Origin: Bacteroidota bacterium
Lineage (GTDB): Bacteria > Bacteroidota > Bacteroidia > Chitinophagales > JADIYW01
Length of the DNA stretch: 64,000 bases
Direction: 5' to 3'
Assembly (NCBI GenBank): GCA_963169645.1
Contig: CAUJCO010000010.1
Span: forward strand, 1-64,000
The notes beneath the pieces were generated by a model, which was not told the origin of the DNA, searched no databases, and saw nothing but the letters and a program-made list of their open reading frames with translations. The stretch's first letter is position 1. Every line of letters starts with the position of its first letter. This document shows, piece after piece, positions 45,674-54,632 of the stretch. A program made the translations under genes and the position numbers.

Positions 45674-46573
45674 TTAAAAATATTCCAAGAAATTGGTGTC
45701 TTTTCCGGACACAATGCGTTTATATCGGTTGTGTAGCAAATGTCCGATTGTATCTTCCCAATGAAGCTTTAGTTTATGTCCATTAATGCTTTCAATTCCG
45801 GCAACTTCGGAAGCAGTTCCGGTAAAAAATGCACCATCTGCTTCAATAACTTCTTCTACGCCAAATTGTTTTTCTACTACATCGATGCCCATTTGAACAG
45901 CGATATCAATTAACACGGCACGTGTAATACTTGGGAAAATATTGGTGATAGGCGGAACGATTAATTTTCCATTTTTTTCCATAAAAAAAGAAGCACCTGG
46001 TCCGGTGGCAATATAACCTTCAACATCTAACAGCAAAGCATCGTCATAGCCTTGTTGATGTGCTTCGCGCGTTGCTAAAATGGAATTCATGTAATTACCG
46101 GTAACTTTCGTATCAACCGGCATAGTGCGAGGATGTGGTCGTCGCCAAGATGAAACCAAAATTTTCAAGTGGTTATTGGGATAATAGCGATTCCATTTCC
46201 AGCACGTCATTAAAATATTGGGTTTGTCCGCATCAGTCGCACGAAGTGTCATATTTTTATCCATGAATACCAGTGGTCGGATGTACGCCTCATTCATATG
46301 ATTTTGCTCTAATAATTCATACGCAAAATTGATCATCTCTTGCACTGAATAAGGCATTTGAATATTTATTTTTTCAGCAGATTTTTGCAATCTATCAAAA
46401 TGTCTTTTCACTTTAAATATTTGAGGTGCTTGATGCGCATTATAAGCTCGCAACCCATCAAATACGCCGTAACCGTAATGTAAAGTTTGGTTAAATGGGC
46501 TGATTCTAAAATCTTTTACATTTTTAAATTCGCCATTAAAAAACAAAATCGACTTATCGTTGTGATATAACAT
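45674..46573 (-). CDS. ilvE: Branched-chain amino-acid aminotransferase (class IV)
   Basis: A PLP enzyme that makes or degrades leucine, isoleucine and valine. The 299-residue protein has HYGYGVFDGLRAYN near 30 and the PLP Lys in DTKVTGNYMNSILA near 150. The class IV pattern EGYIATGPGASFFMEKNGKLIVP and GTASEVAGIESINGH near the end are also present. The open frame extends 21 codons upstream as an unlikely hydrophobic stretch, so the ATG at 46573 (MLYHNDKSILFFNGEF) is preferred. D-amino-acid transaminases share the fold, but length and motifs favour IlvE. Confidence 0.9.
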   Translation of the reverse strand: MLYHNDKSILFFNGEFKNVKDFRISPFNQTLHYGYGVFDGLRAYNAHQAPQIFKVKRHFDRLQKSAEKINIQMPYSVQEMINFAYELLEQNHMNEAYIRPLVFMDKNMTLRATDADKPNILMTCWKWNRYYPNNHLKILVSSWRRPHPRTMPVDTKVTGNYMNSILATREAHQQGYDDALLLDVEGYIATGPGASFFMEKNGKLIVPPITNIFPSITRAVLIDIAVQMGIDVVEKQFGVEEVIEADGAFFTGTASEVAGIESINGHKLKLHWEDTIGHLLHNRYKRIVSGKDTNFLEYF

Positions 46574-46707
46574 GCTGAAATTTAGAAAAATAAAATCAAA
46601 AATGAAAATATGAAATGAAAAAACATAAAATAACAAATAACAAAAAAATGATAAACCATTCTTACTTTAAAACGTTTTTGGAGCAGAACATTTAGTACAT
46701 TTACCAC

Positions 46708-47964
46708 ATGCTTACACAAGGAATTTCTATTTTAACGATTGTCATAATTGCTTTTATTCTATTTGATTTTATCTTAGAATATATCTTGGATACTTGGAAT
46801 GCTAAAAGTTGGGATTTACCCATTCCATTGGAATTATCCGGAATTTACGACGAAGAAAAATATGAAAAAGCAAGAAAATACCATCAAGCTAAAGAACGTT
46901 TATCCAACATAGCAACAATTTTCAGTACGTTACTAACTATTGTTTTTTTATGGTTTAAAGGATTTGCATTGGTACATTTATATGTTTCCACTCTCACCGA
47001 TTCAGTTATTTTGCAAGCACTCATTTTTTTTGCTGCATTTGCCGTACTATCAGATATTATTGGGTTGCCATTTGAAATTTATGGCATATTTAAAATAGAA
47101 GAACAATTTGGTTTTAATAAAATGACATGGAAAACCTATCTATCTGACAAGATAAAAGGCTATATTTTAGGTGCCATAATTGGTGGCATTTTATTGAGTT
47201 TATTTGTTTGGTTTTATACCATTGCCGGTAAACTATTTTGGTTGTACGCTTGGATTTTATTTACAGCATTCACGCTGTTTTTTACGATGTTTTATACAAC
47301 ACTCATCGTCCCTATTTTTAATAAATTAGAACCATTGGAAGCCGGATCGCTACGTGATAAAATTGAAGCTTTTGCTAAGAATGTAAATTTTCCACTCACT
47401 AATATTTTTGTCATTGATGGCTCCAAAAGAAGCTCTAAAGCCAATGCGTATTTTAGCGGAATTGGCAGTAAAAAAACAATAGTATTATTTGATACATTAA
47501 TTAAAGATCATACGGAAGAAGAGTTAGTAAGTGTATTAGCACATGAAGTAGGACATTATAAATTAAAGCACATTCAAAAAGGAATGATTATTGGCATTCT
47601 GCAAATGGGCATTTTATTGTACATCTTGCAAATTTTTATTAACAAACCTGAATTATCACAAGCATTAGGTTTTCAAAGTGATGTTCCGGTTTTTCATCTT
47701 GGATTAATTGCATTTAGTTTACTATACAGTCCAATATCAACCATTACGGGCATTTTCATGAATATGTTTTCAAGAAAAAATGAGTTTGAAGCGGATTCGT
47801 ATGCCAAAGAAAATGTAGGTACCGGAACGTATCTTATTAGTGCATTAAAGAAATTATCATCCAGTAGTTTATCCAATTTAAACCCCAATAAATGGTACGT
47901 ATTTTTTCATTATTCGCATCCACCTTTATTAGAAAGAATACAAAATTTGATGAATCAAAAATGA
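46708..47964 (+). CDS. M48 family (Ste24/CAAX-protease-like) membrane metallopeptidase
   Basis: A 418-residue integral-membrane zinc protease. The N-terminal half has several membrane helices in the Ste24 pattern (KYEKARKYHQAKERL, SDIIGLPFEIYGIFKIEEQFGFNKM). The zinc motif HEVGH is near 279-283 and a downstream Glu ligand lies in NEFEADSYAKE. KRSSKANAYFSGIGSKKTIVLFD precedes the zinc site, as in the family. Bacteria lack CAAX prenylation, so it probably degrades misfolded membrane proteins. The stop codon overlaps the start of the next gene (ATGA), so the two are translationally coupled. Confidence 0.92.
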   Translation: MLTQGISILTIVIIAFILFDFILEYILDTWNAKSWDLPIPLELSGIYDEEKYEKARKYHQAKERLSNIATIFSTLLTIVFLWFKGFALVHLYVSTLTDSVILQALIFFAAFAVLSDIIGLPFEIYGIFKIEEQFGFNKMTWKTYLSDKIKGYILGAIIGGILLSLFVWFYTIAGKLFWLYAWILFTAFTLFFTMFYTTLIVPIFNKLEPLEAGSLRDKIEAFAKNVNFPLTNIFVIDGSKRSSKANAYFSGIGSKKTIVLFDTLIKDHTEEELVSVLAHEVGHYKLKHIQKGMIIGILQMGILLYILQIFINKPELSQALGFQSDVPVFHLGLIAFSLLYSPISTITGIFMNMFSRKNEFEADSYAKENVGTGTYLISALKKLSSSSLSNLNPNKWYVFFHYSHPPLLERIQNLMNQK

Positions 47965-49241
47965 ACATAATTTCCATTTTTAAAAATTTGATTTGGATGC
48001 TTTGCATGGCATTGACTTTTTCAGCACAGGCACAAAAGCTGGTTTCTAAGCCATTTGTCGGACATAAATCATCCAATGAAATTCATATTTGGGCGATGTT
48101 TCAAAAAGCAGATTCTGTTTTTATTCAAATTAATGACACATCGAAAACAACACACTTATTTACGAAGCATGTGAAAATTTTTAAGTCGTATTTTCCCATT
48201 CAAATTGCATATAGCAATTTAAAAGCAAATACAGAATATCAAATTCAATATTCGTTTGACGGCATTCAGTATTTTCCACTTATTCAAACATCAACTAACA
48301 TCGATTCGAGCGTTTATGATGTGCAATTTTTAGCCGGTTCGTGTGCATTTATTCCAACCGGCATCAATTGGTTAGCAAAGCCATTTACATCACTAAAGAT
48401 ATTTAATAAAATGCAACAAGACTCATCCGATTTTATGCTTTGGTTGGGCGATAATTTGTATTATATTTTTAATGCACATTCTTACAAAGGACAATTAAAA
48501 CAAAATATAAAAGCAAGAAATAAAAAGAAATTAAGTGTCTTTTTACACTCAACACAACAATATGCCATTTGGGACGACCATGATTATGGCAGCAACAACA
48601 GCGATGGAAATTTTCCGAATAAAACAGCTTCTTTGTCTGTTTTTAAGCAATTTTGGCCAAATCCAAAAAATGATTCTTTAAATTATTATGCATTTCATCG
48701 GTCCGACTGTAGTTTTTTCATGTTGGATGATAGATATAACAATTACCAACCAACCAGTATTGTAGGTACAACACAATTAAATTGGTTAAAACAGGAATTA
48801 TTACAAACAAAAGCAACATTTAAATTTGTTGCTATGGGAATGCAAGCAATAAATCCCAAAAGCACTAAAGAATGTTTTTATAAGGCAACAGCAGAGTACG
48901 ACAGCTTACTTTCTTTTATACGAAAAAATAAAATTAAGGGCGTTTTATTTTTAACGGGCGACAGACATCATGCCGAATTACTAAAAGTGGATAATGAAGA
49001 TTTATATCCGTTGTATGATTTTACTACTTCGCCATTAACCATGTATCCTATTAAAATACGTAAGAAAAATAGCGAATACGATAATCCTTACAGAGTAGAA
49101 AACACCTATTTTGCATCGTACAATTATGCTAAAATATCTGTCATAGGAAATGAAGGAAATAGAAAATGTCGTTTAGAATTAAAAAATAAAGCCGGAAAAA
49201 CTATTTGGAACTATGAAATTTCGGAACAAGAATTAAGATAA
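47961..49241 (+). CDS. PhoD-type alkaline phosphatase / phosphodiesterase, exported
   Basis: A 426-residue exported metallophosphatase. The signal peptide ends AQAQK near residue 25. A short beta-rich N-terminal domain follows (HIWAMFQKADSVFIQI). The PhoD catalytic motifs are DFMLWLGDNLYYIFN, IWDDHDYGSNNSDGNF, CSFFMLDDRYNN and LTGDRHHAELLK. It should hydrolyse phosphomono- or diesters outside the cytoplasm to obtain phosphate. The open frame extends upstream into the previous gene, but the ATG at 47961 gives the signal peptide and shares the sequence ATGA with the M48 stop codon. Confidence 0.9.
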   Translation: MNIISIFKNLIWMLCMALTFSAQAQKLVSKPFVGHKSSNEIHIWAMFQKADSVFIQINDTSKTTHLFTKHVKIFKSYFPIQIAYSNLKANTEYQIQYSFDGIQYFPLIQTSTNIDSSVYDVQFLAGSCAFIPTGINWLAKPFTSLKIFNKMQQDSSDFMLWLGDNLYYIFNAHSYKGQLKQNIKARNKKKLSVFLHSTQQYAIWDDHDYGSNNSDGNFPNKTASLSVFKQFWPNPKNDSLNYYAFHRSDCSFFMLDDRYNNYQPTSIVGTTQLNWLKQELLQTKATFKFVAMGMQAINPKSTKECFYKATAEYDSLLSFIRKNKIKGVLFLTGDRHHAELLKVDNEDLYPLYDFTTSPLTMYPIKIRKKNSEYDNPYRVENTYFASYNYAKISVIGNEGNRKCRLELKNKAGKTIWNYEISEQELR

Positions 49242-49347
49242 AACACACATTATCAAATGAATACAAAATAAAGAATTGCAAATGTGGATAAAATGTGGAC
49301 TTAATAAAAAATCAACATACACTATAAAAAATACAGAAAAAAATAAC

Positions 49348-49355
49348 TATCTTTG
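49348..49355 (+). promoter_or_regulatory. -7 promoter box (TATCTTTG) for rplU-rpmA
   Basis: An exact -7 consensus 20 bases upstream of the rplU ATG. No -33 TTG is clear. Confidence 0.6.
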
Positions 49356-49375
49356 CAACTCCAAAAAATATCAAC

Positions 49376-49684
49376 ATGAATGCAATTGTAGAAATAGGCG
49401 GACACCAATATAACGTAAACGAAGCACAAGAATTGTTTGTTTTGAAATTAGAAGGCAATGCCGGCGATAAAGTAACTTTAGACAAAGTTTTATTGATTAA
49501 CACCGATGCCGGAACAAAAGTAGGTACACCTACGGTAAGTGGTGCATCTGTTTCAGCTACAATTGTTGAACATTTAAAAGGTGATAAAGTAATCGTTTTC
49601 AAGAAAAAACGTAGAAAAGGTTATAAAGTAAAAAATGGCTTTAGACAATCTTACACAAAATTGAAAATTGATAAAATCGCTTAA
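49376..49684 (+). CDS. rplU: 50S ribosomal protein L21
   Basis: A 102-residue 23S rRNA-binding protein of the large subunit. It has the family pattern AIVEIGGHQYNVNEAQELFV at the start and the basic RRKGYKVKNGFRQSYTKLKI near the C-terminus. It is followed by rpmA after 31 bases, the usual gene pair. Confidence 0.97.
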   Translation: MNAIVEIGGHQYNVNEAQELFVLKLEGNAGDKVTLDKVLLINTDAGTKVGTPTVSGASVSATIVEHLKGDKVIVFKKKRRKGYKVKNGFRQSYTKLKIDKIA

Positions 49685-49715
49685 TTCATTTATAAACGCT
49701 TAAAATTAGAATAAA

Positions 49716-49967
49716 ATGGCTCACAAGAAAGGTGTCGGTAGTTCCAAAAACGGTAGAGAATCGCACAGCAAACGATTAGGTGTTAAATTATATGGTGGTC
49801 AAGCTGCAATTGCAGGAAATATTATCATTCGTCAACGTGGTACTAAATTCCATCCGGGTGAAGGTGTTGGCTTAGGTAAAGACCATACTATTTTCGCTTT
49901 AACAGACGGAAAAATTAGTTTTACAAAAGGATACAAAGACAGAACTTTTGTACACGTTATTGCATAA
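49716..49967 (+). CDS. rpmA: 50S ribosomal protein L27
   Basis: An 83-residue protein beginning [20 protein letters not shown], whose flexible N-terminus reaches the peptidyl-transferase centre. [20 protein letters not shown] is the family core. It starts directly with AHKKG; there is no N-terminal extension of the kind that is cleaved in Firmicutes. A strong terminator follows at 49991. Confidence 0.97.
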   Translation: MAHKKGVGSSKNGRESHSKRLGVKLYGGQAAIAGNIIIRQRGTKFHPGEGVGLGKDHTIFALTDGKISFTKGYKDRTFVHVIA

Positions 49968-49990
49968 CGAACACAAATTTTACAGATAAA

Positions 49991-50034
49991 AACGGGAAAA
50001 CTGCATCTTTCGATGCAGTTTTCCCGTTTTTTCA
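49991..50034. terminator. Terminator after rpmA
   Basis: A perfect 17-bp stem from 49991-50007 pairing with 50012-50028 (AACGGGAAAACTGCATC and its complement), loop TTTC, and a T-tract. A-runs before the stem could also allow it to end minus-strand transcription. Confidence 0.93.
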
Positions 50035-50076
50035 TAGTGTGTTTATGGCTTTGTGTATAATGAAGTCTCTGACTAT

Positions 50077-50268
50077 TTATTTTTTAGTAATCACATATAT
50101 GGTTTTTCCCGTTTCAGCATCTACAATTTGTCGCACTTCTTTTACTTCATTATATGATTTATCTTCAGATGAAATAGTCTTTAATTCTTGACTATCTTCA
50201 TTGCAAGCACTTACAATTAATATTAAAAATAGGATGATTATGTTTCCAAGAGTAAATATCTTTGCCAT
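50077..50268 (-). CDS. Small predicted lipoprotein of unknown function
   Basis: A 63-residue protein with a hydrophobic N-terminus (residues 8-20) ending in a lipobox V-S-A-C, so the mature lipidated chain would be about 42 residues. The mature part is charged and ends in IYVITKK. I recognise no family. It lies alone between the rpmA terminator and rlmH. The lipobox and ordinary codon use make it likely to be real. Confidence 0.6.
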   Translation of the reverse strand: MAKIFTLGNIIILFLILIVSACNEDSQELKTISSEDKSYNEVKEVRQIVDAETGKTIYVITKK

Positions 50269-50343
50269 ACCTCTTAGAATTATGATTTAAATTAAAACTA
50301 TTTATAATATCTGTCAAGTGCAAGATTGTTAAAAAAAAGGAAC

Positions 50344-50811
50344 ATGAAAATAGAAATTTGGTGGATTGGAAAAACATTTCAAGATTTTACACAAAAAGGA
50401 TATACTGAATTTTTAAAACGTATTCAAAAATTCAATTCTGTAGAAATTGTAGAAATTCCGGAAATTAAAGGACAACAAACTGCTGTAAATAGTAAAAAAT
50501 TAGAAGCAGAAAAAATACTTGCCAAATTGAAACCAACAGATTATCTCATTTTATTAGATGAAAAGGGTAAGCAATTTTCATCTGTTGCTTTTGCAGATTA
50601 TATTCAGCAAAAAGAGAATCAATCCATCAAAAAAATTATTTTTTTAATTGGCGGTGCGTATGGTTTTGATGAAAAAGTGTATGAAAGATGTAATGATAAA
50701 ATTTCCCTATCTAAAATGACCTATTCGCACCAACTCATCCGTCTTATTTTTATGGAGCAATTGTATCGAGCCTATACCATAATCCATAATTTTCCTTACC
50801 ACAACGAGTAG
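50344..50811 (+). CDS. rlmH: 23S rRNA (pseudouridine-1915-N3)-methyltransferase
   Basis: A SPOUT methyltransferase that methylates pseudouridine 1915 in helix 69 of 23S rRNA. The 155-residue protein is of normal length and has the conserved DYLILLDEKGKQFSSVAFA, FLIGGAYGFDEKVY near 100-113, and the C-terminal SLSKMTYSHQLIRLIFMEQLYRA. All are diagnostic of RlmH. The open frame extends six codons upstream, but MKIEIWWIGK at 50344 fits the family N-terminus. Confidence 0.95.
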   Translation: MKIEIWWIGKTFQDFTQKGYTEFLKRIQKFNSVEIVEIPEIKGQQTAVNSKKLEAEKILAKLKPTDYLILLDEKGKQFSSVAFADYIQQKENQSIKKIIFLIGGAYGFDEKVYERCNDKISLSKMTYSHQLIRLIFMEQLYRAYTIIHNFPYHNE

Positions 50812-50830
50812 AAAAAATATATAGAACCTA

Positions 50831-51448
50831 TTATTTATATTGCATAATATCTATGGAAGAAGCACAAAAATCGTATTCATACGATTGATTGGAACCAATA
50901 ATAACAGTTTTATTATTCGTATAATTTTCTATCAAACCTAAATACCAATCTATTGCTTTTTTATCAAAATTAGAAGTCGGCTCATCCAACAATAACACAT
51001 CACATTTTGTTATAAAAGCCAACGATAATTTTAATCGTTGTTTCATGCCGGATGAAAAATTTTTGATGTATTTATTTTTATGTGCACCTAATTGTGAAAG
51101 CTCAAAGAATGCCTCTACCGTTTCAGTATGAACCGGTTTAAAGGAGGCATGAAAGCTGTACATTTCCGTCAATGTATAATCTTCTAATAAAGAAATATAT
51201 GGTGCTGCAAATGCGATATTTTTAGTGGAAACAAATTCATCCGCTATAATATTTCCATTTTTTTGATACTTAATTTTACCGGCTGTTGGCACTAAACCAC
51301 CGGAAATTATCTTTAATAAAGTAGATTTTCCACTTCCATTTGGGCCAACAATAGCGTACTTATTTTGAAACAAAAAATCAGCTTGTATATTTTTGAAAAT
51401 CCACTCAAAACCATAACGTTTACTGATATTTTGAAGATATATATCCAT
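50831..51448 (-). CDS. Orphan ABC-type ATPase subunit with altered switch motif
   Basis: A 205-residue stand-alone ABC ATPase. Walker A GPNGSGKST is near residues 35-43, the signature is FSSGMKQRL, and Walker B is VLLLDEPTSNFD near 150. The usual switch His after the D-loop is missing: the sequence there is VIIGSNQSYEYDFC instead of the typical S-H-D. No membrane subunit is encoded next to it. It lies immediately downstream of lpxA on the same strand with a gap of about 23 bases, so a link to envelope synthesis is possible but not shown. Confidence 0.87.
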   Translation of the reverse strand: MDIYLQNISKRYGFEWIFKNIQADFLFQNKYAIVGPNGSGKSTLLKIISGGLVPTAGKIKYQKNGNIIADEFVSTKNIAFAAPYISLLEDYTLTEMYSFHASFKPVHTETVEAFFELSQLGAHKNKYIKNFSSGMKQRLKLSLAFITKCDVLLLDEPTSNFDKKAIDWYLGLIENYTNNKTVIIGSNQSYEYDFCASSIDIMQYK

Positions 51449-51471
51449 AATAATTGTACAAAATTGATTCT

Positions 51472-52248
51472 CTAATCTAAACCTTTGATAATGCCTCTTT
51501 CCGAACTTTTAATAAAATCAACAATGTAGCTTTTCAACGAAGAATCCGGAATTTCTTCTTCAATTTTTTTTAATGCTTGAGTTGTATTTAATCCATTATT
51601 TCCAAAAACAAAACGATAAATATCTTGAATTAGATGAATCTCCTCTTTTGAAAATGGATGTCGTTTTAAACCAACCGAATTTATACCGGCAAACTGTGCC
51701 GGATTTCGCATCACCAAACAGAATGGTGGCACATCTTTTCCTATCATCGAACCACCGGAAATAAAACTATGTTTACCGATTCGTGTAAACTGATGTGCAC
51801 CGCTCATACCTCCAAAATAGGCGTAATCTTCAATGGTTACATGCCCAGCTAAATTGGTAGCGTTAGCCAAAATACAATGTTCTCCAATTACACAATCGTG
51901 TGCCACATGTACATACGCCATCAACAAAGAATTATTACCAATTCTTGTCGTTCCGGAAGCACTTGTGCCTCTGTTAATCGTAGAACATTCTCGAATAGAC
52001 ACTTTATCGCCTATTTCAACAGTGGAATATTCACCATCAAATTTTAAATCTTGTGGAATAGCACCAATTACTGCACCCGGAAAAATTTTGCAATCTTTTC
52101 CAATTTTGGTTCCCGGAAAAATAGTTACGTTAGGACCAATCCACGTGTTATCACCAATTTCAACATCTTCATATATCGCAGAAAAATGTTCAACTGTAAC
52201 TTGATTGCCAATGCGTGCTTGTGGATGTATAAAATGATTCAACAACAA
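51472..52248 (-). CDS. lpxA: UDP-N-acetylglucosamine O-acyltransferase
   Basis: Adds the first 3-OH acyl chain to UDP-GlcNAc in lipid A synthesis. The 258-residue protein shows the left-handed beta-helix hexapeptides from HPQARIGNQVTVEHFS on. The catalytic His is in AYVHVAHDCVIGEHC, and GMSGAHQFTRIGKHSFISGGSMIGKDVPPFCLV follows. The C-terminal helical domain is KRHPFSKEEIHLIQDIYRFVF. No ATG is available before the first hexapeptides: the frame starts with consecutive TTG codons, so TTG is the likely start. Upstream on the same strand is lpxC. Confidence 0.94.
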   Translation of the reverse strand: MLLNHFIHPQARIGNQVTVEHFSAIYEDVEIGDNTWIGPNVTIFPGTKIGKDCKIFPGAVIGAIPQDLKFDGEYSTVEIGDKVSIRECSTINRGTSASGTTRIGNNSLLMAYVHVAHDCVIGEHCILANATNLAGHVTIEDYAYFGGMSGAHQFTRIGKHSFISGGSMIGKDVPPFCLVMRNPAQFAGINSVGLKRHPFSKEEIHLIQDIYRFVFGNNGLNTTQALKKIEEEIPDSSLKSYIVDFIKSSERGIIKGLD

Positions 52249-52320
52249 AATTTTTGTAAAGATATAAAAAGAGATACAAAGTATATCGAAGTGTAAGAAC
52301 GAATACCTATAATTTGAAAA

Positions 52321-53277
52321 TTAAAAAGAATGTTCTGTCGTTGCGTTTACAAAATTTTTCACTAAATATTGTGCAAACTTACAATTAGAAGTATGCCCCG
52401 GTTTATAGGTGATTAATTTACCTTGAAAATAGGTTTGTGTCAATGCCAAATCACCAATTACATCGAGAAGTTTGTGGCGAGCTGCTTCATTGTCATACGT
52501 TTGATACAATGGATTTAAAATACCCATTTCAGGAATGGAATTTGCCGACTGATGAAACGTAGTGGAAAGCCAAGTTATTTTTTCTTTACTCAATGCACTT
52601 TCTGAAAATACAAGTGCATTGTTTAAATTACCACCACGTATTAAGCCGTTCTCGTATAAATATTCTATTTCATGTAAAAAGCAGAATGTTTTGGCTGCTG
52701 CAATTTCTTTTGGATATTCCTTCCAATTATTCAAAACAGCATATTGATGTTTTATCATTTTAGAAGGAAAATCTATCAAACATGTAACAGAAAAATGGTC
52801 GTGTGGTAAAAAAATATATTCTGCATCTGTTTGTTCATCTTTCCATTCTATCACATCTCGAATAATAAATTGTTTTTTAGGTTGATGTAATTCTATCGTA
52901 TTTTCATTCGAAATAGATTGGATATAAAACTTCGCACTGCCATCTAAAATCGGCACTTCCTTATTATCAATTTCAACTAATAAATTATCTATTCCACTCG
53001 CATAAAAAGCCGACAATAAATGCTCTACAGTAATGACTTCGACATCATTTTTTTGAAGGGTTGTACTTCGTATGGTTTTAGAAACATTTTCGCTGTTGGC
53101 AGCAATAAATAAAGTAGGTGCAATATCCGTTCGGCAAAATTGAATGCCAAAATTATCCGGTGCCGGTTTTAGTTGTACATTTGCATACAAGCCGGTATGC
53201 AAACCCACTCCGGAAAATTTGATAGGTCGTGTAATTGTTTTTTGCAAATGGATGTATTTATGAAAACAATAGTTCAA
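52321..53277 (-). CDS. lpxC: UDP-3-O-acyl-N-acetylglucosamine deacetylase (no FabZ fusion)
   Basis: A zinc deacetylase that commits the pathway to lipid A. Motifs are KFSGVGLHTG near the start, TVEHLLSAFYASGIDNLLVEI with a zinc His, VPILDGSAKFYI, and ARHKLLDVIGDLAL with the second metal site. The 318-residue frame starts with TTG at 53277, and a second TTG at 53247 (LQKTITRPIKFSG) aligns better with usual LpxC starts. In most Bacteroidota LpxC is fused to a C-terminal FabZ dehydratase in a ~460-residue chain; here the frame ends after LpxC. Confidence 0.93.
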   Translation of the reverse strand: MNYCFHKYIHLQKTITRPIKFSGVGLHTGLYANVQLKPAPDNFGIQFCRTDIAPTLFIAANSENVSKTIRSTTLQKNDVEVITVEHLLSAFYASGIDNLLVEIDNKEVPILDGSAKFYIQSISNENTIELHQPKKQFIIRDVIEWKDEQTDAEYIFLPHDHFSVTCLIDFPSKMIKHQYAVLNNWKEYPKEIAAAKTFCFLHEIEYLYENGLIRGGNLNNALVFSESALSKEKITWLSTTFHQSANSIPEMGILNPLYQTYDNEAARHKLLDVIGDLALTQTYFQGKLITYKPGHTSNCKFAQYLVKNFVNATTEHSF

Positions 53278-53310
53278 AAATAAGCTATAATATTCGGTTC
53301 TACAAGCAAT

Positions 53311-54504
53311 TTATTTTGGATAAGCTATATAGTGTTTCACCACAGGATTCGATAATGAACGAATATTCCATTGTTCACTAATTTCTGTAATTTCTTTGAT
53401 GCTGCCATCTTTAAATTTAATAAAGATATTGTCTTTATTAGCATTATATGCATTGTTTTGTGCTGTCCCAATTAATACAAAATAACGCATTTCATCTGCT
53501 GAATATTGCTTACTCAATTGTTCATATTTTTGGGCTGCTCGTTGTTCATCTACATATTCTATCTTAAATAAAGTTCGATGAATAATGGAAGATGATAATT
53601 TTCGAAGAATAGTATCTTCATGCATTGACCATTGTTTAAGTGCCTGCATGATATCATAATCATCTAAAAGTGCAAATTTTTGAATGTGCTGATAAAATGA
53701 ACTTTCATCAACAGTATGATGTAAAAAATAAGCTAAGTTAGATGAAATTCCGATAGACAAATCTTGTTTTTTTGCTAATTCTTTAGCACGTAAAATGGCA
53801 TTTTTCAACATCAAATCTGCTACTAAACTTGTTTTATGTAAATACACTTGCCAATACATTAAACGACGAGCAACAATAAATTTCTCTATAGAATAAACTG
53901 CTTTTTCTTCCACAACGATATGGTCGTTGTATAACTCCAACATATTAATAATTCTATCGTAGCCCACAACACCTTCACTCACACCACTGTAAAACGAATC
54001 TCTGTTAAGATAATCCAATCTATCCATATCTAATTGACCACTCACTAATTGATGTAAAAAATGCTTGTGATATTGATCTGTAAATATTTGAATGGCCAAT
54101 TCAATATCAGCACCAAAAGTTGTAATCAAATCTTGCATCAACAACATTGAAATATGTTCGTGGTGCGTTTGTTCAATCAACACGCCTTCCAACGCATGTG
54201 AAAATGGACCATGTCCTAAATCGTGCATTAAAATAGCCAATACAGCTGCTTTACATTCCGCATCTGTAATCGTATGTCCTTTTGATTTTAAAACTTCTAA
54301 ACTTTTATACATTAAGTGCATGGCTCCTAACGAGTGGTGAAATCGAGAATGCGTTGCACCGGGATACACCAACGAACTTAATCCTAATTGTTGAATTCTT
54401 CGCAAGCGTTGAAAATAAGGATGTTCAATTACATCAAACACTACATCATAAGGAATAGATATAAATCCGTACACCGGATCGTTAAATATTTTTCTTTTAT
54501 TCAT
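53311..54504 (-). CDS. HD-domain phosphohydrolase (dGTPase-like)
   Basis: A 397-residue cytoplasmic HD-superfamily enzyme. The N-terminal half holds the metal motifs: THSRFHHSLGAMHLMYKSLE, the HD pair in ILMHDLGHGPFSHALEG near 92-108, and a later Asp in SGQLDMDRLDYLNRDSFYSG near 163-182. The pattern matches YdhJ/SAMHD1-type HD proteins that act on (d)NTPs; the substrate is not shown. In other Bacteroidota this gene commonly precedes lpxD and lpxC. Here lpxC follows directly 33 bases away and no lpxD is present. Confidence 0.9.
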   Translation of the reverse strand: MNKRKIFNDPVYGFISIPYDVVFDVIEHPYFQRLRRIQQLGLSSLVYPGATHSRFHHSLGAMHLMYKSLEVLKSKGHTITDAECKAAVLAILMHDLGHGPFSHALEGVLIEQTHHEHISMLLMQDLITTFGADIELAIQIFTDQYHKHFLHQLVSGQLDMDRLDYLNRDSFYSGVSEGVVGYDRIINMLELYNDHIVVEEKAVYSIEKFIVARRLMYWQVYLHKTSLVADLMLKNAILRAKELAKKQDLSIGISSNLAYFLHHTVDESSFYQHIQKFALLDDYDIMQALKQWSMHEDTILRKLSSSIIHRTLFKIEYVDEQRAAQKYEQLSKQYSADEMRYFVLIGTAQNNAYNANKDNIFIKFKDGSIKEITEISEQWNIRSLSNPVVKHYIAYPK

Positions 54505-54632
54505 ATCAAAATTGAGTCGTACGTATTTTCACATTTTTTAATACAATATAATTGTTTAATTTGTGGTAATTAAGTTTTTTACAAGACAAAAATAATAAAC
54601 TTACTTCTTATTATAATTTCAACGATAAATAA

